Shown here piece by piece: positions 49,446 through 58,400 of a stretch of DNA of 64,000 bases. Within the stretch, counting starts at the first letter, position 1. The number at the start of each line of letters is the position of its first letter. The stretch is from an uncultured Planctomycetota bacterium (GTDB lineage: Bacteria > Planctomycetota > Phycisphaerae > UBA1845 > UTPLA1), in contig CAADGE010000022.1 of assembly GCA_900696465.1 (NCBI GenBank), forward strand, positions 124,001-188,000, written 5' to 3'. A program made the position numbers and the translations under genes. Under the pieces are notes generated by a model. The model was not told the origin of the DNA, ran no database searches, and worked only from the letters and a program-made list of their open reading frames with translations.

Positions 49446-50045
49446 ATGATCGAATACGAAGTAACCCGATCGGCAGGAACATGCTCGGTGAGCGGCAGGC
49501 CCATCGTCGAAGGCGAGATATTTTACACGGCGTTGTTCGAGACTGCCGAGGGCTTTGAACGACGGGATTTCTCCGAGCAGGCATGGCAGGGACCGCCGGA
49601 AGGGGCGCTGTGCTTCTTCAAAACGCGTATGCCGAAGAAGCAGGAGGCCCGGCGGACGTTTGTCGATGACGACGTGCTGCTCAATTTCTTCCAGCGTCTG
49701 GAGAATACCGACGATCCGTCGCGGCAGCGATTTCGCTTCGTGCTCTCGCTGATCCTCCTTCGAAAGCGGCTGCTCAAGTACGAGCGGACGCTGCGCGAGG
49801 GCGGCGCGGAATACTGGGAAATGCGCCAGATGCGCGACAAGACCACGCACCGTATTCTCAACCCGGTTCTGACGGACGAGGAGATTCACGAATTGACCGG
49901 TCAGCTCGGGAGCATTCTTGCCGGATACGTTCCGGAGGACGAAGCCGACGATTCGTCGGAACGTGCGTCCGAGGCATCCGCGTCCGTCGACGTCGCGACT
50001 GCGCCGATCGACGGCACAGCGGATGAAAGGCAGCGTGGCGAATGA
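49446..50045 (+). CDS. Conserved-looking cytoplasmic protein of unknown function
   Basis: This 199-residue protein has no signal peptide. It begins IEYEVTRSAGTCSVSGRPIVEGEIFYTALFE. The two Cys residues near the start (Cys13, Cys57) and the CSVSGR stretch hint at metal or thiol chemistry, but no known motif is complete. The middle is charged and helical (LRKRLLKYERTLREGGAEYW), and the C-terminal 45 residues are acidic and low-complexity. It lies four bases after coaD and overlaps the lipoprotein gene by four bases, so it is translationally coupled to both. Confidence 0.7.
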   Translation: MIEYEVTRSAGTCSVSGRPIVEGEIFYTALFETAEGFERRDFSEQAWQGPPEGALCFFKTRMPKKQEARRTFVDDDVLLNFFQRLENTDDPSRQRFRFVLSLILLRKRLLKYERTLREGGAEYWEMRQMRDKTTHRILNPVLTDEEIHELTGQLGSILAGYVPEDEADDSSERASEASASVDVATAPIDGTADERQRGE

Positions 50046-51007
50046 CGCCGTCGGCCCGCGCGGCGTCTATAGGTCTACAGCATGTTCGCCGCGGCCGAGT
50101 TACCCGGTTGATCGCGCCACGGGGTATGCCTTTCCTGCTGGCGGTCGCAGTGCTGACGGCGGGGTGTCCACCGCGTGACGGGGCGAGTATCCACTCCGGC
50201 GGTTCGACCGGTCCACCCCGCTCGCAGCGCGAGATCATCGAGCAAATCCAGTCAAATGCCGCAAAACTCGATGCGGCCTTGTGGTCGAGCAGTGTCACAG
50301 CAACGGCACGACTCATTGATGATCGAAAGCAGTTGCACGTCTTCAACGTAGAGGGCAATCTGCTGCACGTGCCGCCGCGCGGTTTTCGAATGGATCTGCG
50401 GCACGGCATCGGCCCGACGGTGATCGGGCTCGGCTCAAATGACGATACGTTCTGGATCTGGATCGAGCCGGAACTGCACGTCATGCGCTGGGGGCATCAT
50501 CGCAACGCCGGGAGGCCGTGCTGCGCGTCGATGCCGGTGCGGCCGGATCAACTGGTATCGGCGTTGGCGCTGGGCGGGTTGCCTGGGGCTGAACCGGGGC
50601 TTTCGGGACCGATCCTGCGGGCCGGTCGTAACTATGACATCCTGACCTACACGGTCGCATCTACCGGTGAGATCCGCGAATATTATGTGGAGCGATCGCC
50701 GCCGCATCTGGTGCGTCTCGTTCGTTTTCGCGATGTGTCGCGTCGCGATGTGCTCAGCGTGTACCTGGAGGAATTCAGGCCGGCCTGGCCCGACGGACCG
50801 CTGCTCCCGCACGCTGCGAGCGTTTTCTGGCCGCTCGATGATGCACGGTTTGTGCTACGCATCGGCGGCTACCAGCCGCGATCGCTCGCGCAGGTCAGCC
50901 CTCGGGCCTTCGTGATGCCGGATCGGGAGACCCTGCCGGACGGCATTCGGGAGATCATCCAGATCGATGCGGATTGTGAACCACTGAAGGCACTGTCGGA
51001 TGATTGA
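50042..51007 (+). CDS. Predicted lipoprotein with LolA/LolB-like beta fold
   Basis: This 321-residue protein has a signal segment ending in MPFLLAVAVLTAGC, a good lipobox, with Cys42 as anchor. A conserved-looking periplasmic domain with alternating hydrophobic strands follows (IIEQIQSNAAKLDAALWSSSVTATARL, FNVEGNLLHVPPRGFRMDLRHG, TFWIWIEPELHVMRWG). The layout resembles LolA/LolB-type lipoprotein-binding folds. The evidence is pattern-based and weak. It overlaps the gene before it by four bases and the next by eight. Confidence 0.7.
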   Translation: MTPSARAASIGLQHVRRGRVTRLIAPRGMPFLLAVAVLTAGCPPRDGASIHSGGSTGPPRSQREIIEQIQSNAAKLDAALWSSSVTATARLIDDRKQLHVFNVEGNLLHVPPRGFRMDLRHGIGPTVIGLGSNDDTFWIWIEPELHVMRWGHHRNAGRPCCASMPVRPDQLVSALALGGLPGAEPGLSGPILRAGRNYDILTYTVASTGEIREYYVERSPPHLVRLVRFRDVSRRDVLSVYLEEFRPAWPDGPLLPHAASVFWPLDDARFVLRIGGYQPRSLAQVSPRAFVMPDRETLPDGIREIIQIDADCEPLKALSDD

Positions 51008-52928
51008 CCCGCCACGGCCGCCCTCGAATAATCCACCCATGCAACGAACCCTCCTCCTGAGCATTCTGCTGTCGGCATGTCTGACTGCATCCACGCAAGC
51101 TGAGCCGTGGCAGGCGACGCGCGTCTGGGTGGCGGCGAGTGATGAGCATACCTGGGTGATCGGCGCGGCGGACACGGCGGAGTCCTCCATGGCGGTCCTG
51201 CAGATCTGGTACGCCGGCAAGGCGACGCAGAGCACGGTACCGGCGCTTCTGCCAACACTGCCGCCGATCGAAGGCAACCCCAACTCGCTGGCCGCTGATG
51301 CCGAGGCGCTGCGGATTCTCTACGCAGACCTGAATCAGGTGGATTACTTTCCGAACAAGCCGCTGGCTCCCGGTGCGATGTGGAAGGATCAATGTCGCCG
51401 GTCGCCGCTGGCATGGACCGGCGATACGGTGCGACCGATCATCTGGGCGATTGTGTCCGCGCACGACCTCGTGACACCGACGACTCAGGTCGCGGATGAC
51501 GAGGCGGAACCGGGCACACAGGCAACGACTGATCGCAACGAACTCCAGCGGGCTGTTGCGCCGATTCTGACGACGCCGCCGACATGGGGCCACGTCCTGT
51601 TGCGTCAGGAAAACGGGGTCTGGGCCCGCGCCTCGAACATCGACATGGCCGAAGGGGCGGATCGGTTCTGGCTGGCGGCGCGCGATGGGGTTGTACATCT
51701 TTTCTGGAAACGCGATACGGATGTTCTTCTCAGCACGCTGGCAACTGCGATCTCTGATATCGGTGACACGGAGGGCGCCACGAAGGAGTCGTCGGGCACC
51801 GCCGTCCGCCTCGCCTCGGATGCCGGCTGGAGCAAGTCGGAGGTCGTGCTCAAAGGCGTGGACGTGCGCCATGCGTGGGCCGGTGTCACACCGAAATCAC
51901 CGATGTTCGTCGTTGCCGTGGCCTCCGGTGATGGCGACGCTTCGCATCTGCATGTTTACGCCGGTGACGAAGCGGGGCGCTGGTCGCGACAGGCCATCGT
52001 GCGCGAGAATCTGGAATACATGCAGGTTGACCCGTTCCGCGTGAGCGTGGCGACGCTGTCGAAGGAGCTGGCGATTGCCCGAATCGCGACGGGCGGCATT
52101 GTGGAATACGGCGTGGCGGACTACGAGACGTGGTCACCGGTTCGTTGTGAGCCGCTGTCGATGCGTCGACCTGATCCGGTTCGTCCGACGGGCTGGCGCG
52201 AGTCGGTCTCGCTGGCCATCGCGCTGGCGGTGCTGACGCTGGTGATGTGGACGCGCCGGCAGCAGCTGATGATGCAGATCGAGCTGCCTGCGGGGATCAT
52301 ACCGGCGGCGATCTGGCGGCGCATCATGGCGACGCTGCTCGATTTTGCGCCGGCGATGCTGATCCTTTCTCCCTTGGCGCTCCGCGCCGTGCCGGAGCTA
52401 TCTCAGAGTTCCGACTTGGCCATGCTGCGGGAGATCCTGAACGATCCGCAGACGCAGGCCCGATTGCTACCGATTCATTATGCGACGGTACTGGTCTATG
52501 GCCTCTGGTGCCTGATCTGGGAAGCGTTGATCGGCACAACGCCTGGCAAGTACCTCTTCGGCTGTCGGGTGATCAGCGTAGCGGAGGCAAATTATATTCC
52601 GGCCGAGGCGGTTGATGATGATTCGGAAACGAAATCTCCTGCTTCAGATTCGGACGATCGCCGCATGAATGAGCAAACTTCCATGGTGAGATCGATCACG
52701 GGAACGCGGCCGAATTTTCGGCAACTGCTGGTGCGGAATTTCTGTCGAGTGATCATGGTGAGCATCGGCTCTCCGGGGTGGATCATCACGCTGATGATGA
52801 TGGGAATGCTCAGTCGCAATCGACAGCGGATCGGCGATCTGATGGCGGCGACGATGGTCGTCGAGGAGAGCGCGCCGGTAGAGGAACGGCCTTCTTCCGA
52901 TGAACCGCGAGACGGGCCGTTCGAATGA
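51000..52928 (+). CDS. RDD-family membrane protein with large N-terminal extracytoplasmic domain
   Basis: The 642-residue protein has a signal-like helix (residues ~14-35, MQRTLLLSILLSACLTASTQA), about 350 residues of beta-rich periplasmic sequence (for example SHLHVYAGDEAGRWSRQAIVRENLEYM, suggestive of a propeller-like fold), then a helix (residues ~400-420) and a C-terminal RDD domain (IPAAIWRRIMATLLDFAPAMLILS). RDD domains are three-helix modules of unclear role, with links to ion transport. The start at 51000 is preceded by AAGG; the ATG at 51039 would start the signal peptide directly. Last gene of the coaD group. Confidence 0.75.
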   Translation: MIDPPRPPSNNPPMQRTLLLSILLSACLTASTQAEPWQATRVWVAASDEHTWVIGAADTAESSMAVLQIWYAGKATQSTVPALLPTLPPIEGNPNSLAADAEALRILYADLNQVDYFPNKPLAPGAMWKDQCRRSPLAWTGDTVRPIIWAIVSAHDLVTPTTQVADDEAEPGTQATTDRNELQRAVAPILTTPPTWGHVLLRQENGVWARASNIDMAEGADRFWLAARDGVVHLFWKRDTDVLLSTLATAISDIGDTEGATKESSGTAVRLASDAGWSKSEVVLKGVDVRHAWAGVTPKSPMFVVAVASGDGDASHLHVYAGDEAGRWSRQAIVRENLEYMQVDPFRVSVATLSKELAIARIATGGIVEYGVADYETWSPVRCEPLSMRRPDPVRPTGWRESVSLAIALAVLTLVMWTRRQQLMMQIELPAGIIPAAIWRRIMATLLDFAPAMLILSPLALRAVPELSQSSDLAMLREILNDPQTQARLLPIHYATVLVYGLWCLIWEALIGTTPGKYLFGCRVISVAEANYIPAEAVDDDSETKSPASDSDDRRMNEQTSMVRSITGTRPNFRQLLVRNFCRVIMVSIGSPGWIITLMMMGMLSRNRQRIGDLMAATMVVEESAPVEERPSSDEPRDGPFE

Positions 52929-52977
52929 CGCGCGAAATTTCAGCAGCTACAGGCGCCGACGCATGGTTTCATGATGC

Positions 52978-53538
52978 TCAGGAAGCAAATCGGTGACGGC
53001 TGAGTATCTGATAGATTGAGCCACCGGGCGACAGGGTGGATTCGTAGAGCGTCAGTCCGTGAACTGATTGCGATCCGGCGGAGAATTCGGAAGCTTCTTC
53101 GACGGTCCGGCGCAGTGGACCGGAGGCGGCCGTTGACTTGTTTCGGGCGAGAGTAAGATGTGCCGAGTACGGCCGGCGCTCGCGGGGATAACCCAGAGGT
53201 TCGAGCACGGCCTCGCATTGACGCTGAATTGCGAGCAATCGCCCATTCTCGTCCTCGACTCCCACCCAGATGACGCGGACCGGGCCAGCCGGGGGAAAAA
53301 CTCCCAGTCCGCGAAGTTGAATGTCAAACGGCCGGCACTGTGAGCAGAGCTGATCGAGCGTTGCGGCGATGGACGCAATCTTTGCGGGGGCGACTTCGCC
53401 GAGGAACTTGATCGTCAGATGCAGGTTCTCCGGACGCACCCACTGCACTTTCGGGCATGAAGGGCGGAGCCGATCGATCAGCCGGTTCAGGTCGCGGCGG
53501 ATCGATTCATCAAGATCGACGGCGATGAAACAGCGCAT
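52978..53538 (-). CDS. thpR: RNA 2',3'-cyclic phosphodiesterase (LigT/ThpR family)
   Basis: This 186-residue protein has the two HxTx motifs of the 2H phosphoesterase superfamily: His40 in HLTIKFLGEV and His127 in HLTLARN. The enzyme opens 2',3'-cyclic phosphates at RNA ends and historically was called 2'-5' RNA ligase. It begins MRCFIAVDLDESIRRDLNRLI, typical of the family. It converges on the RDD gene and is downstream of the PfkB kinase, 24 bases away, possibly one transcript. Confidence 0.92.
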   Translation of the reverse strand: MRCFIAVDLDESIRRDLNRLIDRLRPSCPKVQWVRPENLHLTIKFLGEVAPAKIASIAATLDQLCSQCRPFDIQLRGLGVFPPAGPVRVIWVGVEDENGRLLAIQRQCEAVLEPLGYPRERRPYSAHLTLARNKSTAASGPLRRTVEEASEFSAGSQSVHGLTLYESTLSPGGSIYQILSRHRFAS

Positions 53539-53562
53539 CGGTCTGCTCGGAGAGCGGACGGG

Positions 53563-54468
53563 TTAATCGAACGACAGCATGGCCTTGTATTGCGCCAGTC
53601 GCTCGGCAAGCGTCTGGGGCGTTGCGGCCGTCAGCGCCGAAAGCGAGAAGGCCTCGATGGTGATGGAAGCCACACAGGCCCCGCGCGACATGGCGCCCTT
53701 GAGAGCCGCGGCATCGAAACGGTCGATGGCAGCGAGGTGCCCCATCATGCCGGCGGCGAAGCTGTCTCCCGCGCCGGTCGGGTCAACGACCCGGGTTGTC
53801 GGATACGCAGGCAATACGTAGACCTCGTCCGGTGAGACGAGCATCGCGCCGTGTTCGCCCTTCTTGATGACGGCGAAGGTCGGGCCGAACTTGAGGACTT
53901 CGCGCCCGGCACGGATCAGGTCTGACTCGCCGCTGAGCAGACGGGCCTCGCCGTCGTTGAGGATGATTCCATCGACGAGGGCCAGCGTCTTGAGCAGGTC
54001 CTGGCGCGTTTCGTTGATCCAGAGATTCATCGTGTCGCAGACGATGAGCTTGGGCGAGAGGAGCTGCTCGATGAAGCTTCGCTGGACGGCCGGGTGTGTG
54101 TTGGCGAGAAAGACATAGCCGGCGTCGCGGAAGTGCTTGGGGATGGTCGGCGGCGCCTCGGCGACGACGTTGAGATCAGTGCGCAGTGTCTCGGCGCTGT
54201 TCATGTCACCGACGTAGCGCCCCTGCCAGCGGAACGTCTTCGCACCTTTGCGAATCTCAAGGCCTTCCAGGTCGATCGGACGCCCGCGGAACATCTCGCG
54301 AAATTCCTGCGGGAAATCTTCACCGACGACGCCGACGAGACGAACGGGGGTGAGCAAGCTGGCGGCGAAAGCGAAATAGCAGGCCGAACCGCCGAGCACG
54401 CTCTCGGCGCGACCATGAGGCGTTTCGACCGTATCGATCCCGATGGTACCGGTGACCAGCAGCGACAT
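53563..54468 (-). CDS. PfkB-family carbohydrate/nucleoside kinase
   Basis: This 301-residue kinase has the N-terminal MSLLVTGTIGIDTVETP, GGSACYFAFAASLL and the PfkB signature DPTGAGDSFAAGMMGHL, with the catalytic Asp in the GAGD motif. Family members phosphorylate sugars or nucleosides. The substrate is unclear; the short N-terminal lid (about 60-90) is like ribokinase or adenosine kinase types. The start at 54468 follows GGAG. It sits just upstream of thpR on the same strand. Confidence 0.9.
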   Translation of the reverse strand: MSLLVTGTIGIDTVETPHGRAESVLGGSACYFAFAASLLTPVRLVGVVGEDFPQEFREMFRGRPIDLEGLEIRKGAKTFRWQGRYVGDMNSAETLRTDLNVVAEAPPTIPKHFRDAGYVFLANTHPAVQRSFIEQLLSPKLIVCDTMNLWINETRQDLLKTLALVDGIILNDGEARLLSGESDLIRAGREVLKFGPTFAVIKKGEHGAMLVSPDEVYVLPAYPTTRVVDPTGAGDSFAAGMMGHLAAIDRFDAAALKGAMSRGACVASITIEAFSLSALTAATPQTLAERLAQYKAMLSFD

Positions 54469-54763
54469 CTTGAGCTCCACCCCCCTCTGACAGGGCCGCG
54501 CGTTTTCTGCACGGCGCTGTTCATTCCACTCCATGAATCGGGGCGGGAATTGTGCACTGGCGCATTCTCGCGGTCAACGGCACGGCGCGCTCGCGAAAAA
54601 CATGCGGCATGGAGCGTCCAGAGCACATCATGTCGGATGCTGTCTGGTCAGGGCGGCGTTGACAGCCCTGCCTGAGAGGCGACAATCGATAGAAGGGGCG
54701 ATCGGGGCGGCTGGAATGTGACTGTATCAGGGTATTCCCGGATTGCGACGATTCAGGCGGTAC

Positions 54764-55099
54764 ATGTTCCTGCGATGCTCGATCTGGCTGGCGATGGGCG
54801 TACTGGTGATTTTTCCGGGGTGCGGCGATCCGTCGGCGACGACGCAGCCCGGCGATGCGGCGTCGACGGATCGGCCCGTCGGCCCGAGCTTACCCACGGC
54901 GAGAGCGGAGGAGTTGGTCGATTCCGGTGCCTTTCCCGGCCGGACGCACTGGGTTCAGACCGGCGAGACGTTGTACAGTCTGGCGAGGCGGTATTACGGG
55001 GACGAGAGCCAGTGGCGAAAGATCTACACCGCCAACCAGAGACGCCTTCGAGATGCGAACAATCTCCCCGTCGGGACCAAGCTGATCATTCCTCCCTGA
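54764..55099 (+). CDS. LysM-domain lipoprotein-like secreted protein
   Basis: This 111-residue protein has a signal segment ending in VLVIFPGC, a possible lipobox with the Cys at residue 20, a linker rich in Ser, Thr and Pro, and one C-terminal LysM domain (about 65-111: HWVQTGETLYSLARRYYGDESQWRKIYTANQ). LysM binds peptidoglycan or chitin, so it likely tethers this protein to the cell wall. An AGGCGG site supports the ATG at 54764; a TTG at 54743 is possible. It ends two bases before recG begins. Confidence 0.85.
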   Translation: MFLRCSIWLAMGVLVIFPGCGDPSATTQPGDAASTDRPVGPSLPTARAEELVDSGAFPGRTHWVQTGETLYSLARRYYGDESQWRKIYTANQRRLRDANNLPVGTKLIIPP

Positions 55100-55101
55100 A
55101 A

Positions 55102-57207
55102 GTGACGGATCGGGCACGGCCGAATACCGGCGCGAAGCTCTCGTTGTCCGACAGTGTGCAGTTTCTTCCGGGTGTCGGTCCACGGCGCGCCGAACTGCTG
55201 GCGGGCGTCGGCATCCGCACGGTTGCCGATCTGATAGAATATTTCCCCTTGCGGCATGAGAAGCAGGAATCGCGCCAGATCGAAAACCTCGAAGAAGGCA
55301 TGGTCGCAACGGTCGTCGGACGAATCGCAGCGGTGCATACGCGCTTCAGCCGCCGCGGGCCGACCGTTTCGGCGACGCTGCAGGACAACACCGGCCGTTG
55401 CATGCTCTCCTGGTTTAACGCCGGTTGGATGGCCGAGCGCCTCTGCAAGGGCATGGCTGTGCGGGCGACCGGCCGCGTCGGTGTCTATCGCGAACTCGCG
55501 CAGCTCACGAATCCGAAGCTGGAGGAACTTGGTGCGGATGCCGGTCCGGTCGATGAATCCGCTCCGGCTCGTTTCGTCGCGGTATACCCTGCGACGGCCG
55601 AACTGCCGAGCCGGGCGCTTGCCAGACTGATCGGTGACAACCTGCCTCGGCTGCTGCCGCTCGTACGGGAATGGCATGCGCCGGACTATTTGCGGGAACG
55701 AAAACTCGTGGGCCGGCGGCAGGCCATTGCCGCGATGCATCGACCGACGTGCGACGCTGATCTGGAGCAGGCCCGACGTCGCATTGCTTACGATGAGCTA
55801 CTGCTGATGCAGATTGCCGTGATGCTGGCCCGGCGAAATCTTCGCCGCGGCGTCGAGTCGCACGTTCTGACCTGCACCGAAGAGATCGACCGACGAATTC
55901 GGCGTCGGTTTCCGTTCGCGTTGACAGCCGCGCAGGATCGGGCGATTCGGTCGATTGTGACTGATCTGGCGCGTCCCCGGCCGATGAATCGACTGCTTCA
56001 GGGTGACGTGGGCTGTGGAAAGACGGTGGTGGCGCTCTATGCAGCGCTGGTGGCTGTGGCCAATCAACGTCAGGTGGCGATCATGGCGCCGACGGAGTTG
56101 CTCGCCCATCAGCATTTTCGCTCGATCAGCGCGCACCTTACCGGCAGTCGCGTGCGCATCGCCCTGCTGACCGGTCGACAGAAGGCCGGCGAGCGGCGCC
56201 GGATGCTGGAGATGATCGAGGCCGGCGAACTGGACATCGTCGTCGGAACGCATGCCCTGATACAGGAAGGCGTGCGTTTCGCGAAACTGGGTCTGGTGGT
56301 CATCGATGAACAACATCGCTTCGGCGTGCGTCAGCGCGCGATGATCCGCGGCAAGGGGCCTTCACCGCATTACCTGGTCATGACGGCGACGCCGATTCCG
56401 CGGACGCTGGCGATGACCGTCTTCGGTGATCTGGACGTGACCACGATCGACGCCCTGCCACCGGGGCGCGCGCCGATCGTAACGCGACTGGTCCGACCAG
56501 CCGAACAGGGATCGGCATGGGACTTTGTCCGCGCGCGGCTGGCGCTCGGTGAGCAGGCGTATGTGGTTTATCCGCTGGTGGATGAATCGGACAAGCTCGA
56601 ACTGCGGGCGGCGACGACGGAGCTTGCCCGTCTGCGCGAGCAGGTGCTCTCTCGCTGGGAAGTCGGACTCTTGCACGGCCGGATGGAATCAACTGAGCGC
56701 GAGCAGGTGATGGGGGATTTTGTCGCCGGCCGGGTGCAGGTGCTGGTCGCGACCACGGTCATCGAAGTGGGCATCGACGTACCTCGGGCGACGTGCATGG
56801 TCATCGAGCATGCGGAGCGTTACGGGCTCTCGCAACTGCACCAGCTTCGAGGCCGGGTGGGCCGGGGCGGATCGCGCGGCTATTGTTTCCTGATGACCGG
56901 CTTCGCAGCGGCCGAGGACAACGAGCGGCTGTCGGTGCTGGTCGGCACGACGGACGGCTTTCGTATTGCCGAGGAAGATCTGCGGTTGCGCGGCCCCGGC
57001 GAGATGCTCGGCACGCGGCAGCACGGCCTGCCGGAGCTTCGTGTGGCCGATCTGGCCCGCGACGGGGAACTGCTGCGTATGGCGCAGCGCGATGCTGAGA
57101 AACTGGTACGGGAAGATGCAACGTTGCGTCGTCCCGAACACGCGCCGCTGCGGGAGGTGCTGGCGGCGCGATACGAGTCGACAATCGGTTTTCTGGGTGC
57201 GGGATGA
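55102..57207 (+). CDS. recG: ATP-dependent DNA helicase RecG
   Basis: This 701-residue protein has the N-terminal wedge domain (SVQFLPGVGPRRAELLAGVGI, about 10-200), the superfamily 2 helicase motifs GDVGCGKT (Walker A), MAPTELLAHQHF, DEQHRFGVRQR, TATPIPRTLAMTVFG and the motif VI region QLHQLRGRVGRGG. RecG remodels stalled replication forks and Holliday junctions. The likely start is GTG at 55102, right after the LysM gene. Its stop overlaps the next gene's first possible ATG. Confidence 0.95.
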   Translation: MTDRARPNTGAKLSLSDSVQFLPGVGPRRAELLAGVGIRTVADLIEYFPLRHEKQESRQIENLEEGMVATVVGRIAAVHTRFSRRGPTVSATLQDNTGRCMLSWFNAGWMAERLCKGMAVRATGRVGVYRELAQLTNPKLEELGADAGPVDESAPARFVAVYPATAELPSRALARLIGDNLPRLLPLVREWHAPDYLRERKLVGRRQAIAAMHRPTCDADLEQARRRIAYDELLLMQIAVMLARRNLRRGVESHVLTCTEEIDRRIRRRFPFALTAAQDRAIRSIVTDLARPRPMNRLLQGDVGCGKTVVALYAALVAVANQRQVAIMAPTELLAHQHFRSISAHLTGSRVRIALLTGRQKAGERRRMLEMIEAGELDIVVGTHALIQEGVRFAKLGLVVIDEQHRFGVRQRAMIRGKGPSPHYLVMTATPIPRTLAMTVFGDLDVTTIDALPPGRAPIVTRLVRPAEQGSAWDFVRARLALGEQAYVVYPLVDESDKLELRAATTELARLREQVLSRWEVGLLHGRMESTEREQVMGDFVAGRVQVLVATTVIEVGIDVPRATCMVIEHAERYGLSQLHQLRGRVGRGGSRGYCFLMTGFAAAEDNERLSVLVGTTDGFRIAEEDLRLRGPGEMLGTRQHGLPELRVADLARDGELLRMAQRDAEKLVREDATLRRPEHAPLREVLAARYESTIGFLGAG

Positions 57208-57242
57208 TCCGGCGAGTAAACCGCAGGGAGGATGTAACGGAG

Positions 57243-58295
57243 ATGATGGTGCGACGGATAGGTATTTCGGCGGTTCTTGCCGCGTTGCTTGCCAGTAGCG
57301 CGATGGCACGAGGCGACGCCGGGTTTGCCCGGGCGACGGTGTTTGTCGAACTGGAGGTACGCCCGCCGGAGATTCGCGGGACGATGTGGATCGACCGCGA
57401 CGCTGTGGAGGTCAAGTTTCCGATCGATCGAGATGGCGACACGGACTACACCGACGCGGAGCTCTACCTGACGCGTGGCCCGCTGACGGACTACGTCAAT
57501 CAGAGTTTTTTTCTGATGTGGAGCGGCGCGGTCCATCCGATCGTGCTGAACGACCTGACCTACGATGTGCGGCCAATCTCGCGGAACAAGTGCGTCAAGC
57601 TCTCCTTCGCGGTGCCGTCGTTTGCGAAGGATGCCGATCTCGTGCTTTACTCGCGAATCTTTGCGGAGATTTCGCAGCGTGCCCGCACAATGGTTCGTAT
57701 CGAGCGGGAGGGATCGACAGAAATCTGGGTGCTTGGCCCGCAGGAGTATTTTGACGCGCGGCTCAAAGAGTCGGATCGCCCCGCACCGGCAGGGCCCGCC
57801 GGTCGGACCGCGCCATCGGGTTCGCGCTTCGGTTGTACAAAGTTGTGCCTGGGTATTGATTTGACCAAGCCGCCGGCGAAATGTCCGCGTTGCGGAGCGG
57901 CCATGGCGCGGTTGTTCGGTTCGCCGGTTCCCGGGAAAGGACAGATCGGTCGGCTCGGCGGCACGTCGATGCCCTTCATGCCGGGGCAGTATCGCGCCGA
58001 AGCGCTGCTGGCGTCGCCGGAGGAATTTCGCTTCTACCTGAACACGGAATCACTGGAGGCGGCGCCGATCGGTCGCATCTCCGGTACGGTGCAGGTCTGG
58101 ACCGAGGACATGCTGCAGACCACGTCGCACAAAGAGACGCTGAAGGTATCCAAGGACGGCACCTATCTCTGGGCTTCCATCCCCAAGGGGATGATCATGC
58201 CGATCCGGGCCCGCTGCATGCTGGAACTGGGCGACGGACGGGGTACGCGGATGGTGGATTTTTTCCTGCCAAGCGTGGTTGAGGTGAGTGAGTAG
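57243..58295 (+). CDS. Secreted protein of unknown function with a four-Cys zinc-knuckle-like motif
   Basis: This 350-residue protein has a signal peptide (MMVRRIGISAVLAALLASSAMARG). Its centre carries Cys-x3-Cys then, 12 residues later, KCPRCGAAMARLFG. The second part resembles the C-terminal half of the heavy-metal-binding domain seen in CusB and similar proteins (PGKCPKCGM...). The N-terminal domain (FVELEVRPPEIRGTMWIDRDAVEV) is unfamiliar and beta-rich. It may bind a metal outside the cytoplasm. It begins 36 bases after recG (or overlaps it, if ATG 57204 is used). A GGAG site precedes ATG 57243. Confidence 0.7.
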   Translation: MMVRRIGISAVLAALLASSAMARGDAGFARATVFVELEVRPPEIRGTMWIDRDAVEVKFPIDRDGDTDYTDAELYLTRGPLTDYVNQSFFLMWSGAVHPIVLNDLTYDVRPISRNKCVKLSFAVPSFAKDADLVLYSRIFAEISQRARTMVRIEREGSTEIWVLGPQEYFDARLKESDRPAPAGPAGRTAPSGSRFGCTKLCLGIDLTKPPAKCPRCGAAMARLFGSPVPGKGQIGRLGGTSMPFMPGQYRAEALLASPEEFRFYLNTESLEAAPIGRISGTVQVWTEDMLQTTSHKETLKVSKDGTYLWASIPKGMIMPIRARCMLELGDGRGTRMVDFFLPSVVEVSE

Positions 58296-58326
58296 TGCGC
58301 GATGAAGCGGTCTGCTGGTCATCCCC

Positions 58327-58354
58327 GGCCGGCGAGGACGCCGGCCGCTACGAG
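58327..58354. repeat. REP-like hairpin and possible bidirectional terminator, copy D
   Basis: GGCCGGCG (58327-58334) and CGCCGGCC (58339-58346) form a perfect 8-bp stem around AGGA, followed by GCTACGAG. It lies between convergent genes ending at 58295 and 58401. The 28-base sequence matches 6343-6370 at 23 positions. Confidence 0.6.
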
Positions 58355-58400
58355 AAAAGAGCCGACCGGAGGCGGGTCGCTTTAAGCTGACATCACCTTG

